NCBI GenBank assembly: GCA_005878415.1
Contig: VBMM01000063.1
Coordinates: forward strand, 1 to 22,682
Length of the DNA stretch: 22,682 nt
Direction: 5' to 3'
Source: Methanobacteriota archaeon
GTDB lineage: Archaea; Thermoplasmatota; Thermoplasmata; RBG-16-68-12
Shown here one piece after another: positions 14,408-22,606 of the stretch (position 1 is the stretch's first letter; each line of letters opens with the position of its first letter). The position numbers and the translations under genes were made by a program. The notes beneath the pieces are model-generated. The model did not search any database. It worked only from the letters and a program-made list of their open reading frames with translations, and was not told the DNA's origin.

Positions 14408-15676
14408 TCAGTAGAGCAGACACTCGACGAGGCGGCCGGAAACGGTCTTGACCTCGAGGGCATCCGGAGGCTGGAACCGCACGACCACCGAGTCCGCTTC
14501 CGGATGGACCGACTCGATGGCCTGCGCCATCGGACCTCGCTCGTCGGAAAGCATCTTGCGAACCCGTTCGGAAAGGACCGCGGGATCCGCGTCGCCGGCT
14601 TCCCGAGATGCGACGAGGCCATCCGCTTGCCAGCGCTCGACGGGGCCGATGTCGGTCTCAGCCTGCGCGGTCTCAGGGGAAAGCCAGCGCTCCTCGAGGA
14701 AGGTCACGAAATCCCGCCCTTCCCATCCGCACGTGGCAAGCGCGGCGGGACAGCGGGGGTGAAACCGACACCCAAGGGGTGGCCAGACGGCGTTCGGGAC
14801 CTCGCCCCGAGGGAGCACCCTCTCCCGCCGCCGTTCCGGGTCCGGAATCGGGATTGCTTGCAAGAGCGCGCGAGTGTACGGGTGCTTCGGATCCGCATAG
14901 ATGGTGTCCGAGGGACCCATTTCGACGATCCTCCCGAGGTACATGATGGCAATTCGGTCGCACATGAACTTCGCGGTCGCGAGGTCGTGCGTGATGAAGA
15001 GATACGTGAGCTTGTGCCGCTCCTTCAGCTCGAGGAGGAACTCGAGCATCCGGGCGCGGATCGACATGTCGAGCATCGCCACGGGCTCGTCGGCGACGAT
15101 GATCCGCGGTCGCAAGGCGAGGACACGGGCCGCGACCACGCGCTGTTTCTGCCCTCCACTGAGTTCGTCCGGATACTTGTCGTAAAAGAACTCCGGCGGC
15201 CGCAGCCCGACGTCGCTCAGCACGCCACGCACCGCCTTCCTCAGGAGGACGTCCGAGTGGACCGGGACGCGCTCGCCCGCCTCCGAAATGATGCCGTGGG
15301 CCCGGAACACGTCGGCGATCGCTTCACCAATCGTCATCGCGGGACTCAGCGCGGCGTGTGCGTCCTGATGGACCATCTGAATCCGCTCCCGGAGCCGGAA
15401 GAGGGTCTGTCGATCCATGCCAGTGACGTCCTCGCCGCGGAACAGGATCTTGCCCGAGGTCGGCCGGACCAGGCCGACGAGGGTTTTCGCGATCGTGCTC
15501 TTGCCGCAACCGCTCTCCCCGACGAGGCCGAAGACCTCGCCTTCCTCGATGGAGAAGCTCACGCCATCGACCGCGTGGACCACGGCCTCGCCGCCGCCGA
15601 GCAAGCGCTGCACGAACCCCTTGAAGACGGGGAAATACACGCGCAGGTCGCGGACGTCGAGAAGCGGTTCGCCCAT
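14408..15676 (-). CDS. dppF: Peptide ABC transporter ATPase, DppF/OppF type, with C-terminal insertion
   Basis: A 422-residue ABC ATPase. Walker A is GESGCGKST (about 54-62), signature LSGGQKQR (172-179), Walker B IIVADEP with the His-switch in FITHDLA. The C-terminal oligopeptide-transport domain has GCRFHPRCP and LATCG, and the usual end CHLY-like ECLLY, giving four cysteines (C303, C309, C316, C419). In DppD-type ATPases such cysteines hold a [4Fe-4S] cluster. Between C316 and C419 lies about 100 residues, far more than usual, so the protein is some 95 residues longer than standard. GTG 15685 directly follows the dppD stop; I prefer ATG 15676. It pairs with DppD to power peptide uptake. 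Confidence 0.9.
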   Translation of the reverse strand: MGEPLLDVRDLRVYFPVFKGFVQRLLGGGEAVVHAVDGVSFSIEEGEVFGLVGESGCGKSTIAKTLVGLVRPTSGKILFRGEDVTGMDRQTLFRLRERIQMVHQDAHAALSPAMTIGEAIADVFRAHGIISEAGERVPVHSDVLLRKAVRGVLSDVGLRPPEFFYDKYPDELSGGQKQRVVAARVLALRPRIIVADEPVAMLDMSIRARMLEFLLELKERHKLTYLFITHDLATAKFMCDRIAIMYLGRIVEMGPSDTIYADPKHPYTRALLQAIPIPDPERRRERVLPRGEVPNAVWPPLGCRFHPRCPAALATCGWEGRDFVTFLEERWLSPETAQAETDIGPVERWQADGLVASREAGDADPAVLSERVRKMLSDERGPMAQAIESVHPEADSVVVRFQPPDALEVKTVSGRLVECLLY

Positions 15677-15685
15677 GGGACGCAC

Positions 15686-16636
15686 CTAATACAAGTAGCA
15701 AGCCACCGCCCGCCGGTCCTCCCCGACCGGCCGAGGCTCGGGATACACGGTCTTACAAACATCCATCCGCTTTTCGCAGCGAGGATAGAAAGGACACCCA
15801 ACCGTCGCCCCGAGGAGGGTCGGCGGCGAACCCGGAATCGAGTACAGGGCTTCCGTGTCCAGATCGATGACCGACCGGAGGAGGCCCTGCGTGTACGGGT
15901 GGAAAGGCTCTCGGAACAGCGGCACGGTCGCCCCCTCCTCGGCGATGTGCCCCGCGTACATGACCGCAACGCGGTCGGCGAACTCCGCGACCAAACCGAG
16001 GTTGTGCGTGATGAGCAGGACCGCCATGTTGTAACGTCCCATGATCGCTTGAAGGAGTTCCAGGATCTGAGCCTCCAGGATGACGTCGAGGGCCGTCGTC
16101 GGCTCGTCCGCGATCAACAGGGCCGGGTTGAACAGGAGGCACATGGCGATCATGATGCGCTGGCGCATTCCGCCGCTCAGCTCGTGGGGATACATCCCCA
16201 TCCGATCGGAGGGCACCCGTACGTCGGCGAGGACCTTGAGGGCTCGCTGGCCCGCCTCCTTGGCCTCGACGGTCGGATCGTGGGCGCGGATCGTCTCGAT
16301 GAACTGGTCGCGGATCCGCATCAACGGATCGAGACGGGTCATCGGGTCCTGGAAGATCATGGCGATGTTCCGTCCTCGGAGGTCGCGCATCGCTTTCGCG
16401 GAGAGCGCGGCCAAATCCTTCCCGTCGAAGAACACCGACCCCGTGACCTTCGCGTTCTCCGGGAGGAGCCGCAGGATGGCGCGTCCGAGCGTGCTCTTCC
16501 CAGAGCCGCTCTCTCCGACGAGCCCGACGGTCGTCCCGGCCTGGATCGTGAGGTTCACGTCCTGAACCGCATGGACGACTCCATCGGGAGTTTCGAACGC
16601 GACCGACAACGACTTCGTGTGGAGGAGGGGCGTCAC
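15686..16636 (-). CDS. dppD: Peptide ABC transporter ATPase, DppD/OppD type
   Basis: A 316-residue ABC ATPase starting at GTG 16636, which shares four bases with the TGA of dppC. Walker A GESGSGKST (41-49), Q-loop IFQDP (94-98), signature ELSGGMRQR, Walker B LLIADEP (173-179), D-loop TALDV and His-switch ITHN (H211) are all present. The C-terminal domain carries C281, C287, C294 and C313 in the GCPFYPRC / DVC / ACYLY pattern associated with a [4Fe-4S] cluster in DppD proteins. The frame upstream also continues in the N-terminal frame of dppC, producing a false fused open frame of 610 codons; that is a by-product of the dppC lesion. Complete and probably active. Confidence 0.93.
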   Translation of the reverse strand: MTPLLHTKSLSVAFETPDGVVHAVQDVNLTIQAGTTVGLVGESGSGKSTLGRAILRLLPENAKVTGSVFFDGKDLAALSAKAMRDLRGRNIAMIFQDPMTRLDPLMRIRDQFIETIRAHDPTVEAKEAGQRALKVLADVRVPSDRMGMYPHELSGGMRQRIMIAMCLLFNPALLIADEPTTALDVILEAQILELLQAIMGRYNMAVLLITHNLGLVAEFADRVAVMYAGHIAEEGATVPLFREPFHPYTQGLLRSVIDLDTEALYSIPGSPPTLLGATVGCPFYPRCEKRMDVCKTVYPEPRPVGEDRRAVACYLY

Positions 16637-17479
16637 GTTTCTGCCGCCGCCTTGTACGCCTTCTTGCGGAGGAGCGGATTCAGGATATCGTTCAAACCTT
16701 CTCCGACGAACGTCAGGGCCGTCGTGAGGATCAGGATGAAGAGGCCGGGGTAGAAGGTCGCCCACCACGCCGAGTCGAAGCGCTGCCAGTTGAGGCTGAT
16801 GTCGAACCCCCAGTCCGGGATCCCGGGAGGCAAGCCCAAGCCCAAGAAGGTCAGCCCGGCCTCCGTGAGGACCGAGTCGGCCGCGTTCACGCTGAAGATC
16901 ACGGGGATGCTCTGGGCGACGTTCGGGAGGACGTAGCGGCCGATGACGCGGCGCTTCGACATCCCAAGGGCGACCGCCGCTTCGACGTAGGGCTCCTGCT
17001 TGACCGAGGCCACGTGGTTCCGGATGACCCGGAAGTACGTCGGGATGTACACGACCGCGATCGCGAACGAGACGTTCAGAACGCCCCGGCCGATGATCGC
17101 CGCGACGGCGATCGCTAGGAGAAGGCCCGGGAATGCGTAGATCGAGTCCATCACGAGGACGAGGATCCGGTCCAACCGGCCTCCGACGAAGCCCGACAAC
17201 AGGCCGATCGGGAGCCCGATCACGAGAGACAAGGTGGTCGCGACCGCGATCGATCCCCATGAGGAAGGGCCCACCCGGCGGCGTTTCCTCGGTCGCCACC
17301 TTCGTGTTCGGATCGAACGGCGCGAGGAAAGGAGCGAAAATGGCGAGGACCACGATCGCGAGGACGATCGCGATGCCGATCCAGACGAGGATGCCCGCGA
17401 ACGTCTTCGATTGGCCCAGGAATCGGCCGACGAGGCGGCCAATCAAGGAGGTGCGACCTCTCGCCAACCAGCCCGCCAT
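16633..17479 (-). pseudogene. dppC: Peptide ABC transporter permease, DppC type, internally deleted and frameshifted
   Basis: The first part (17479 to about 17255) encodes the cytoplasmic start, one membrane helix (WIGIAIVLAIVVLAIFAPF) and PFLMGID, where the family continues with a GRDxxSRxxYGxRxSL segment. Here the sequence jumps to IAVATTLSLVIGLPIGLLSG in another frame and is then normal, with five more helices and the EAA loop EPYVEAAVALGMSKRRV, to the end at 16633. About 20-25 residues are missing, which removes the conserved segment before helix two. The loss is not a multiple of three. The junction lies by GATCGATC (17248-17255), a 4-base direct repeat. dppB ends seven bases upstream and dppD overlaps by four, so the rest of the operon is intact. 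Pseudogene or assembly loss. Confidence 0.8.
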
Positions 17480-17486
17480 GGACCCA

Positions 17487-18512
17487 CTAGTACCGGATTC
17501 GAGGGTCGACGAACGCATTCAGGATATCGATGCAGAGGCTGATGATGACCATGAGGATTCCGTAGTAGACGACGGCGCCCTGGATGGCGGGGTAGTCGCG
17601 GTAGCTGATCGCCTGGAACACGTAGCGTCCCATGCCCTCGAAGGAAAATACGGTCTCGGTGAGGATGGCACCGCTAAACAACAGTGCGAAGGTGAGGCCC
17701 ATGGTCGTGATGACGGGCACGAGGGCGTTCTTCAGTGCGTGCCGAAAGAACACGTTCCGCTCCTGAATGCCGCGGGCCCGCGCGGCCTCGACATAGTCAG
17801 AGCCCATTGCGTGGATCACGTTCACGCGGGTGATCCGGACGAAGAATCCGGAGAGGACGATCCCCAGGGTCAGCGATGGCAGGATCAGATGGGAAATCGC
17901 ATCGACGAAGGCCCGGAGGTCCCCGGCGAGAAGGCTATCGATCGTGTACAGGCCCGTGACGGTCGGCGGCGCCGAGAGGCGCGGAGAAAACCGTCCTGAC
18001 ACCGGCAGCCATCGGAGCCAGACGGCGAAGATGAGCTTGAGGATCAAGCCAAACCAAAAGATCGGGATGTTGTAGGCAAGGGACCCGTAGAGGCGTGCGC
18101 CGAGGTCCGGAAGCCGGTCCCGCCGGGTCCCTGCGAAGGTGCCGATGCCGATGCCGAGGACGGCCGCCACGACCATCGACGAGAGGGTGAGCTCAATCGT
18201 GGCCGGCATGTAATACGATATGTCCTGGAGGACCGGTCGCTGCGTGAGAATCGAAGTTCCCATGTTCCCGGTGAACACATCGCGGAGGTATCGGAAGTAC
18301 TGAATGTACAGCGGGTCATAGAGCCCCAGTTGGGTCTTGATCCGGTCGATAACTTCCGGAGGCGTCCCTTCCCGGAAGATTGCGGTGATCGGATCACCGG
18401 GAACCACTCGCAGGAGAATGAACGTGAACGTGACGAGCAGGAAAAGCATCGGGAACATGAGGGCCACGCGGGTAATCACGTACGCCCGCAAGGAGGCCGT
18501 CGATCCCGCCAT
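17487..18512 (-). CDS. dppB: Peptide ABC transporter permease, DppB type
   Basis: A 341-residue integral membrane permease. The N-terminal helix RVALMFPMLFLLVTFTFILLR is followed by the typical GDP and QLGLYDPLYIQYFRYL; the rest has five helices. The EAA loop that docks on the ATPases reads DYVEAARARGIQERNVFFRHALKN, a good match. It ends DPRIRY as the family does. It forms the channel with DppC for peptides or related solutes delivered by the binding protein. The start ATG 18512 lies 62 bases after the binding-protein stop, across an inverted repeat. No lesion is seen. Confidence 0.93.
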   Translation of the reverse strand: MAGSTASLRAYVITRVALMFPMLFLLVTFTFILLRVVPGDPITAIFREGTPPEVIDRIKTQLGLYDPLYIQYFRYLRDVFTGNMGTSILTQRPVLQDISYYMPATIELTLSSMVVAAVLGIGIGTFAGTRRDRLPDLGARLYGSLAYNIPIFWFGLILKLIFAVWLRWLPVSGRFSPRLSAPPTVTGLYTIDSLLAGDLRAFVDAISHLILPSLTLGIVLSGFFVRITRVNVIHAMGSDYVEAARARGIQERNVFFRHALKNALVPVITTMGLTFALLFSGAILTETVFSFEGMGRYVFQAISYRDYPAIQGAVVYYGILMVIISLCIDILNAFVDPRIRY

Positions 18513-18548
18513 CTAGCCACGCACCGTCTTTGGTTCAGCGCGCGAAAG

Positions 18549-18571
18549 GGAAAAAGGTTTCCGGGTTTTCC
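18549..18571 (-). terminator. Possible attenuator between binding protein and permease genes
   Basis: In the 62-base gap, GGAAAA and TTTTCC form perfect six-base arms around an 11-base centre, and on the transcript strand the right arm sits in a run of T (CCTTTTTCCC). Archaeal transcription stops at T-runs, so part of the transcripts could end here and give more binding protein than permease, as is common for such operons. Confidence 0.35.
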
Positions 18572-18574
18572 GCC

Positions 18575-20238
18575 TCACGACACGCTGATCGTGAAGTATC
18601 GGAAGAACTGGATTGGATCCAGGATGATCCCGGAAACGTTCGGCGTGAACACGACGGTTTGTTTGGTCTGCCAGAGCGGGATGTAGGGCACATCCCCCGC
18701 CAGCCCGGATTGGATCTGGCCAAAGATCTGGGCACGCTGCGTTGGATCCGCGGTGGCCGCTTGCTGCTCGATCAGCCCGTCCATCGTGTTGTTGTGGTAC
18801 CAGTTCCCGAAGGGAACACGTCGAATTGTCCCCCCCTCCACGCAGCCTTGTAGTCCGTCCATTCCTTCAGGTCCAGGGTCACGGCCACCATGCCCGTCGC
18901 CTCCCAAGCCCGCTTGAGTGCCTGGGCCACAAAGATTTCCGGGTCCCCGTAGTGGCTCGGGGTGTACCAAAGGGTGATCGAAAGCTTCGCCGACGAGCTG
19001 TATCCGGCCTGAGTCAGCAGCTGTTGCGCTCGGGCGAGGTTGGGTGTGGCCCCGTACACGGTCTTGAACACGTCCTCGTGTGCGAACATCCCTTCGGGGA
19101 TCAAGCTGTACAGCGGCGAGACCGTCCCTTTGTACGCGCTTGTCGCAATGTCCGTTCGGTTCGAAGCATATGCCAAGGCCTTTCGGATTATCGCGCCGTT
19201 CGCGTCGGAGAAGACGGTCGTGCGCGGGCACTTCAGCAGCGCAAAGTCCGCCGTACTGCACATGTTGAACACGAGATAGCGGATGACCGGGCTCTCGCCG
19301 GCGAGCGTCTTCACGGCCGCGTTCGCCTGAAACGCCGCGAAGTCCTCGGGCAGTAGACTCCGGTACGCGACATCGATCAGACCGGTCTGCATGGCGAGCT
19401 TCAGGTCCACGGCGGTCGAGTAACGAACGATTGTCACCCTCGACATTTTTGGCGGAGTTCCATAGTAATTCGGGTTCGCGGTCAGCTCGTACCGTTGGTG
19501 CGGGAGGTACGTCGTCAACCGGTAGGGGCCGCTCGAGACGATGACATTCGGATAGAACTTGTCGGCCCTCAACGATTTCGGGTCCACCGGCGCCGTAACC
19601 GTGAACGCCAGGAGCGAGGCGAACGGCGACTACTTGGCGCGCAGATGCACGGCGACCGAGAGTGAGTCGACGATCCGGACACCCGAATTCGTGTAATTCG
19701 TATAGTTCGAAGCGATCCTGAAATCGTCTCTGCTGCTGAGGGCGTCCCAGTACTCCTGCGTTCCGCTGATGTAGCCCAACAGAAACGCGGGCTCGCCGTT
19801 CAGTTTGACCACCCGATCGAGCGAGTACTTGACCACGGTGGCGTTGATCGGTGTTCCGTCCTCGAACTTCAGGTTGGGACGCAGGTGGAGGGTGTAGGTG
19901 AGTCCGTCCGAGCTGATGCCGCCGTTTGCTAACGTGGGCACATCGCTCAACAAATCTGGGGTCAGGTTCGTCGTCCCGGGTGTGTAGGTGAGGAGCATCC
20001 CCATGGTGTTTTGGAGGAGGTTCCCCGAGAAGTAGTCGTACTCGTCCGCGGGGTCGAAGGTGATCTCGTCATCGGTCGTGCCGACGACCAATACCTTCTG
20101 CGGAGGTGGCGCGCTCAAAAGAACGTACGCAGCTGCGCCGCCCACGAGGATGAGGACGATCAAGGCCGCGACGACCGCCAGTAACTTCCTGCTTCGACCC
20201 CGCCCCGTCGTTGGTGCTGTCTGCTGAGCTTGTTCCAT
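18575..20238 (-). pseudogene. dppA: Peptide-binding protein of the ABC transporter, with in-frame TAG and a frameshift
   Basis: Family 5 extracellular solute-binding protein in three pieces. ATG 20238 follows GGGGAGGATC; the track-like longer frame merely contains that ribosome site. Residues 17-42 form a membrane anchor (LLAVVAALIVLILVGGAAAYVL) without a lipobox Cys. Codon 203 is TAG (19630-19632) in the same frame as what follows: HLRAK then SPFASLLAFTV, where the family usually has Tyr or a similar residue. The frame continues (SSGPYRLTTYLPHQRYEL) to WRGGQFDVF, where about 20 residues are missing and the frame shifts near 18803-18817; the end (FGNWYHNNTMDGL to FFRYFTISVS) is normal. As written it is inactive. 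Confidence 0.8.
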
Positions 20239-20283
20239 TTTGATCCTCCCCACGCATCAACCCGAGCTCTAGCCGTGCGACGC

Positions 20284-20320
20284 CCGTATTTCGGTGCGCT
20301 CACTTAAGCGTTTTCTACCG
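20284..20320 (-). promoter_or_regulatory. Promoter region of the peptide transporter operon
   Basis: Two AT-rich candidates on the minus strand lie ahead of the binding protein gene: GAAAACGCTTAAG (20305-20317) and CCGAAATACGG (20284-20294). The nearer leaves a leader of about 25 bases that contains the strong GGGGAGG site, and the farther a leader of about 50. Which is used cannot be settled from sequence. Confidence 0.4.
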
Positions 20321-20337
20321 CGGGACACCAGGGTTCG

Positions 20338-21351
20338 TCAAATGTCCAATGTCGTCTGCCTACTCGTCGCCCGATCGAGTCGCGCGATGACCTTCTCGAT
20401 GCGGTCTCGAGCGAACCCGCGTTCGTCGCAGAGGAACCGATAGAGCCCGTGGTCATCGGGCTCTCCGATTGGAGCCACCGGCTCGGTAGACACTGGGGGA
20501 TTCTGGAAGAACGATTGAATCGTCTCGACATTCACGGGCAGGGCTTCTCGCACTTCGAGGGGAGCGCGACCGATGGCCCCCCACTCACGGATTCGTTTCA
20601 CCGCGGTCTTGGGTCCGATTCCTTTGACTCCCACGTTGAAATCCGTCCCCACGAGAATCGCAACATCGATGAGTTGTTCGCGGGACAGCCCAAGGGCGCG
20701 TAGGTTCTCGTCGAGATCGAGGATTTCTGGGGGAACCGCCCGGGACCGTCCGCGGGATGGAAGAAATTCGGTCGAGGCCACCGCGAGGAATCGCAGAAGG
20801 CGGGGCGCGCCGAACAGCAAGGAGTCGTAGTCTTTCGAACCCGCCGCCCACACATCCCCTCGGTGGGCGAGGAAGGCGGCCTGCGCCTCTCCTTCGCTCG
20901 GTGCCTGCACCCACGGAACCCCGAGCAATGTGAGGAGCGTCTTCGCCTCCTCGACCATCGGGCGCGTGAGGCGGGACGTCATGACCGCCTTGGACCAGGC
21001 GGTCGCCAAGTCGCCCGAGGCGACGGCTGTCTCGTACTCCCGCTGGGACTTCTCGCGCGCCTCGCGTCGTCGGCGAATCTCCTCCCGTTTCAACTCCGGT
21101 GGCGGTCCGTCGAAGACGAATACTGGTCGGATGTCGTAGTCGACGAGGAGGCGCGTCGTGCGGAACATGAGGCCGTTCAGGTGGGATGTGATTCGACCGT
21201 GCGAATCCTGGAGCGGTCGGCCGTCGCGCGTCCGCATGATCGAGAGGAACTGGTAGAGTTCGAGGTTTCCGTCGACCGCAATGGACCGACCGCGCAACGC
21301 TCCCAGCATAGTCGGATGTCGAATGGTGATTGGGGTCAGCAACACGCCCAT
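20338..21351 (-). CDS. fen: Flap endonuclease FEN1 (XPG/RAD2 family)
   Basis: A 337-residue structure-specific nuclease that cuts 5-prime flaps in Okazaki-fragment maturation and base excision repair. All metal ligands are visible: D28 (AVDGN), D81 (VFDGPPPELK), E153 and E155 (PSEGEAQAA), D174 and D176 (KDYDSLLFG) and D237 (GTDFNVGVKGIGPKTA, the helix-hairpin-helix start). I start at ATG 21351 (MGVLLTPIT), because family members start MGV and a TATA-like box (GAATTAAAG, 21380-21388) lies about 30 bases upstream; the frame open to 21495 is not protein-like there. The C-terminus is RQTTLDI and stops: the PCNA-binding box QxxLxx is present, but its two aromatic residues are absent. Confidence 0.94.
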   Translation of the reverse strand: MGVLLTPITIRHPTMLGALRGRSIAVDGNLELYQFLSIMRTRDGRPLQDSHGRITSHLNGLMFRTTRLLVDYDIRPVFVFDGPPPELKREEIRRRREAREKSQREYETAVASGDLATAWSKAVMTSRLTRPMVEEAKTLLTLLGVPWVQAPSEGEAQAAFLAHRGDVWAAGSKDYDSLLFGAPRLLRFLAVASTEFLPSRGRSRAVPPEILDLDENLRALGLSREQLIDVAILVGTDFNVGVKGIGPKTAVKRIREWGAIGRAPLEVREALPVNVETIQSFFQNPPVSTEPVAPIGEPDDHGLYRFLCDERGFARDRIEKVIARLDRATSRQTTLDI

Positions 21352-21379
21352 ATTCGTTCGGGTTTGAATCTGGCCCCGC

Positions 21380-21391
21380 TTTAATTCACTT
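21380..21391 (-). promoter_or_regulatory. TATA-like box of fen
   Basis: GTGAATTAAAGC on the minus strand is about 30 bases upstream of ATG 21351 and fits a leaderless or nearly leaderless transcript. Confidence 0.5.
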
Positions 21392-21512
21392 TCTTCCTGA
21401 CAACGTTGCAGAACGCGGCGGCTACCAAACCGACGAGGACGCTGCTTTCGGAGCAGAGGCTTCGACAGAGCTTCATCCGGAGTTAATGCGGTCAAAACAA
21501 TTGCGAGAGCGG

Positions 21513-21525
21513 AAAGGTATTATAT
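21513..21525 (+). promoter_or_regulatory. TATA box of the secreted protein
   Basis: GGTATTATATCTG has a near-consensus archaeal TATA core, centred about 38 bases before the ATG at 21557, so the leader is about a dozen bases with no Shine-Dalgarno visible. The 173 bases between the fen and secreted-protein starts hold nothing else that I can identify. Confidence 0.55.
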
Positions 21526-21556
21526 CTGCCTCCGTCGCTCCGCGCGTCGATCTGCC

Positions 21557-22594
21557 ATGTCAACTGACCCCGGGCCCACCGCAGCGCATACATCGCCCAT
21601 CCGAAGGGTGTGTCGAGGGCTCCTGATTTTGCTTTGCGTCGGCGCATTTTCGTTGCCGGGGTCTTTTGCAGGTGCTGCGGTGGACAACCACGGCATTGTG
21701 GGAACCGTCGTTGACAACAGTGGATCACCTATCAATAACGTCCAAGTGGCGATCTGCCACCAAGACCAATCATGTAGCAATCCTGAGGTCACGAGGACTA
21801 ACACCGCCGGCAGCTACTTCATCGGTTGCTGCGGCGACGGCGAGTTCGTTCTCGTTTGGGCCAACAAGGACAAGGTCGTCGCCTTTTGGGAAGAGAAGCA
21901 GAACGTAACCATCCCCCCGGGGATTAACACCCGTGCCCGTGCAGATTTCCAGCTGCCGGCTGACCTTTTCACCCCCGTGGCAACCCTCCTTCTTATCTTT
22001 GCGACCGTGAACACGAATCAGTTCGAAGCGACACTGTCTTGGAGTATGACCACGACGGTGTCGACGCGTGTCGACGCTTACGGCGGGGGAACCGGGGTTA
22101 GTTTCAGCGTGACTTCGGGGGTCACACAATCCGGGTCTGGCAGCACCCACGACGACCCCACCATCAATGCGCAGATTGTCCAGCGCGGCGTTGTGGTCCA
22201 CGGAATCTTCTGGAAGACTGATCCCTCTCATCCCGCCAGTGTTTACGTTTCCGCGGCAAGGGACTATTACAACATCATCAACACACAAGCGGACTACATG
22301 CCGAACCCACCTCCGACGGGTGGGACTCAGGTCTTCTGTCCGAAGAAGAACACCTGCGCGGTGTCAAAGAATGACGCGGCGACATTCGCTCTGCGGCTTG
22401 AGTGGCAAGTAAGCGTTACCATTTCCGTTTTGGGCGTTGGGTTCTCCGCAAAGTTGGCAAGCTTCCTGATCGAGGGGTCCATCGGGGTGGAGCGCACCAT
22501 GACGATCTCCCTGAAGAATCTAACCAGCAAGACACACGCATACATCTGGTATCTCGAAGGGGACGCGATCTTGCACGTTTGGCAGGTCTCTTGA
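21557..22594 (+). CDS. Secreted protein with carboxypeptidase-regulatory-like domain and a beta-rich C-terminal part
   Basis: A 345-residue exported protein. Residues 15-41 are a signal peptide with basic RRVCR, hydrophobic GLLILLCVGAF and a likely cut after AGA. Residues 44-133 form a carboxypeptidase-regulatory-like beta sandwich, GIVGTVVDNSGSPINNVQVAI ending TNTAGSYFIGC, the usual Gly-x-Val-x-Asp and T-x-x-x-G-x-Y-x pattern; several cysteines (C67, C73, C91, C92) could form disulfides. Residues 140-345 are alternating Ser/Thr-rich strands such as LSWSMTTTVSTRVDAYGG and VSFSVTSGVTQSGSGS, followed by a second long strand set (FALRLEWQVSVTISVLGVGF). I do not know this domain; amphipathic strands of this kind occur in pore-forming and adhesive proteins. 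GC content is visibly lower than the rest, a possible sign of transfer. Confidence 0.75.
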   Translation: MSTDPGPTAAHTSPIRRVCRGLLILLCVGAFSLPGSFAGAAVDNHGIVGTVVDNSGSPINNVQVAICHQDQSCSNPEVTRTNTAGSYFIGCCGDGEFVLVWANKDKVVAFWEEKQNVTIPPGINTRARADFQLPADLFTPVATLLLIFATVNTNQFEATLSWSMTTTVSTRVDAYGGGTGVSFSVTSGVTQSGSGSTHDDPTINAQIVQRGVVVHGIFWKTDPSHPASVYVSAARDYYNIINTQADYMPNPPPTGGTQVFCPKKNTCAVSKNDAATFALRLEWQVSVTISVLGVGFSAKLASFLIEGSIGVERTMTISLKNLTSKTHAYIWYLEGDAILHVWQVS

Positions 22595-22606
22595 CGGGTC
22601 AGGAAG

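Noticed and set aside
14402..16753. A 783-codon plus-strand open frame across dppF and dppD
   Set aside because: It is the complement of two intact ABC ATPases, and its composition is typical of antisense GC-rich shadow.
15686..17518. A 610-codon open frame joining a permease N-terminus to the DppD ATPase
   Set aside because: The join is a by-product of the dppC frame loss. The middle reads as arginine/proline shadow sequence, while the permease continues in another frame, and DppD has its own GTG start overlapping the dppC stop.
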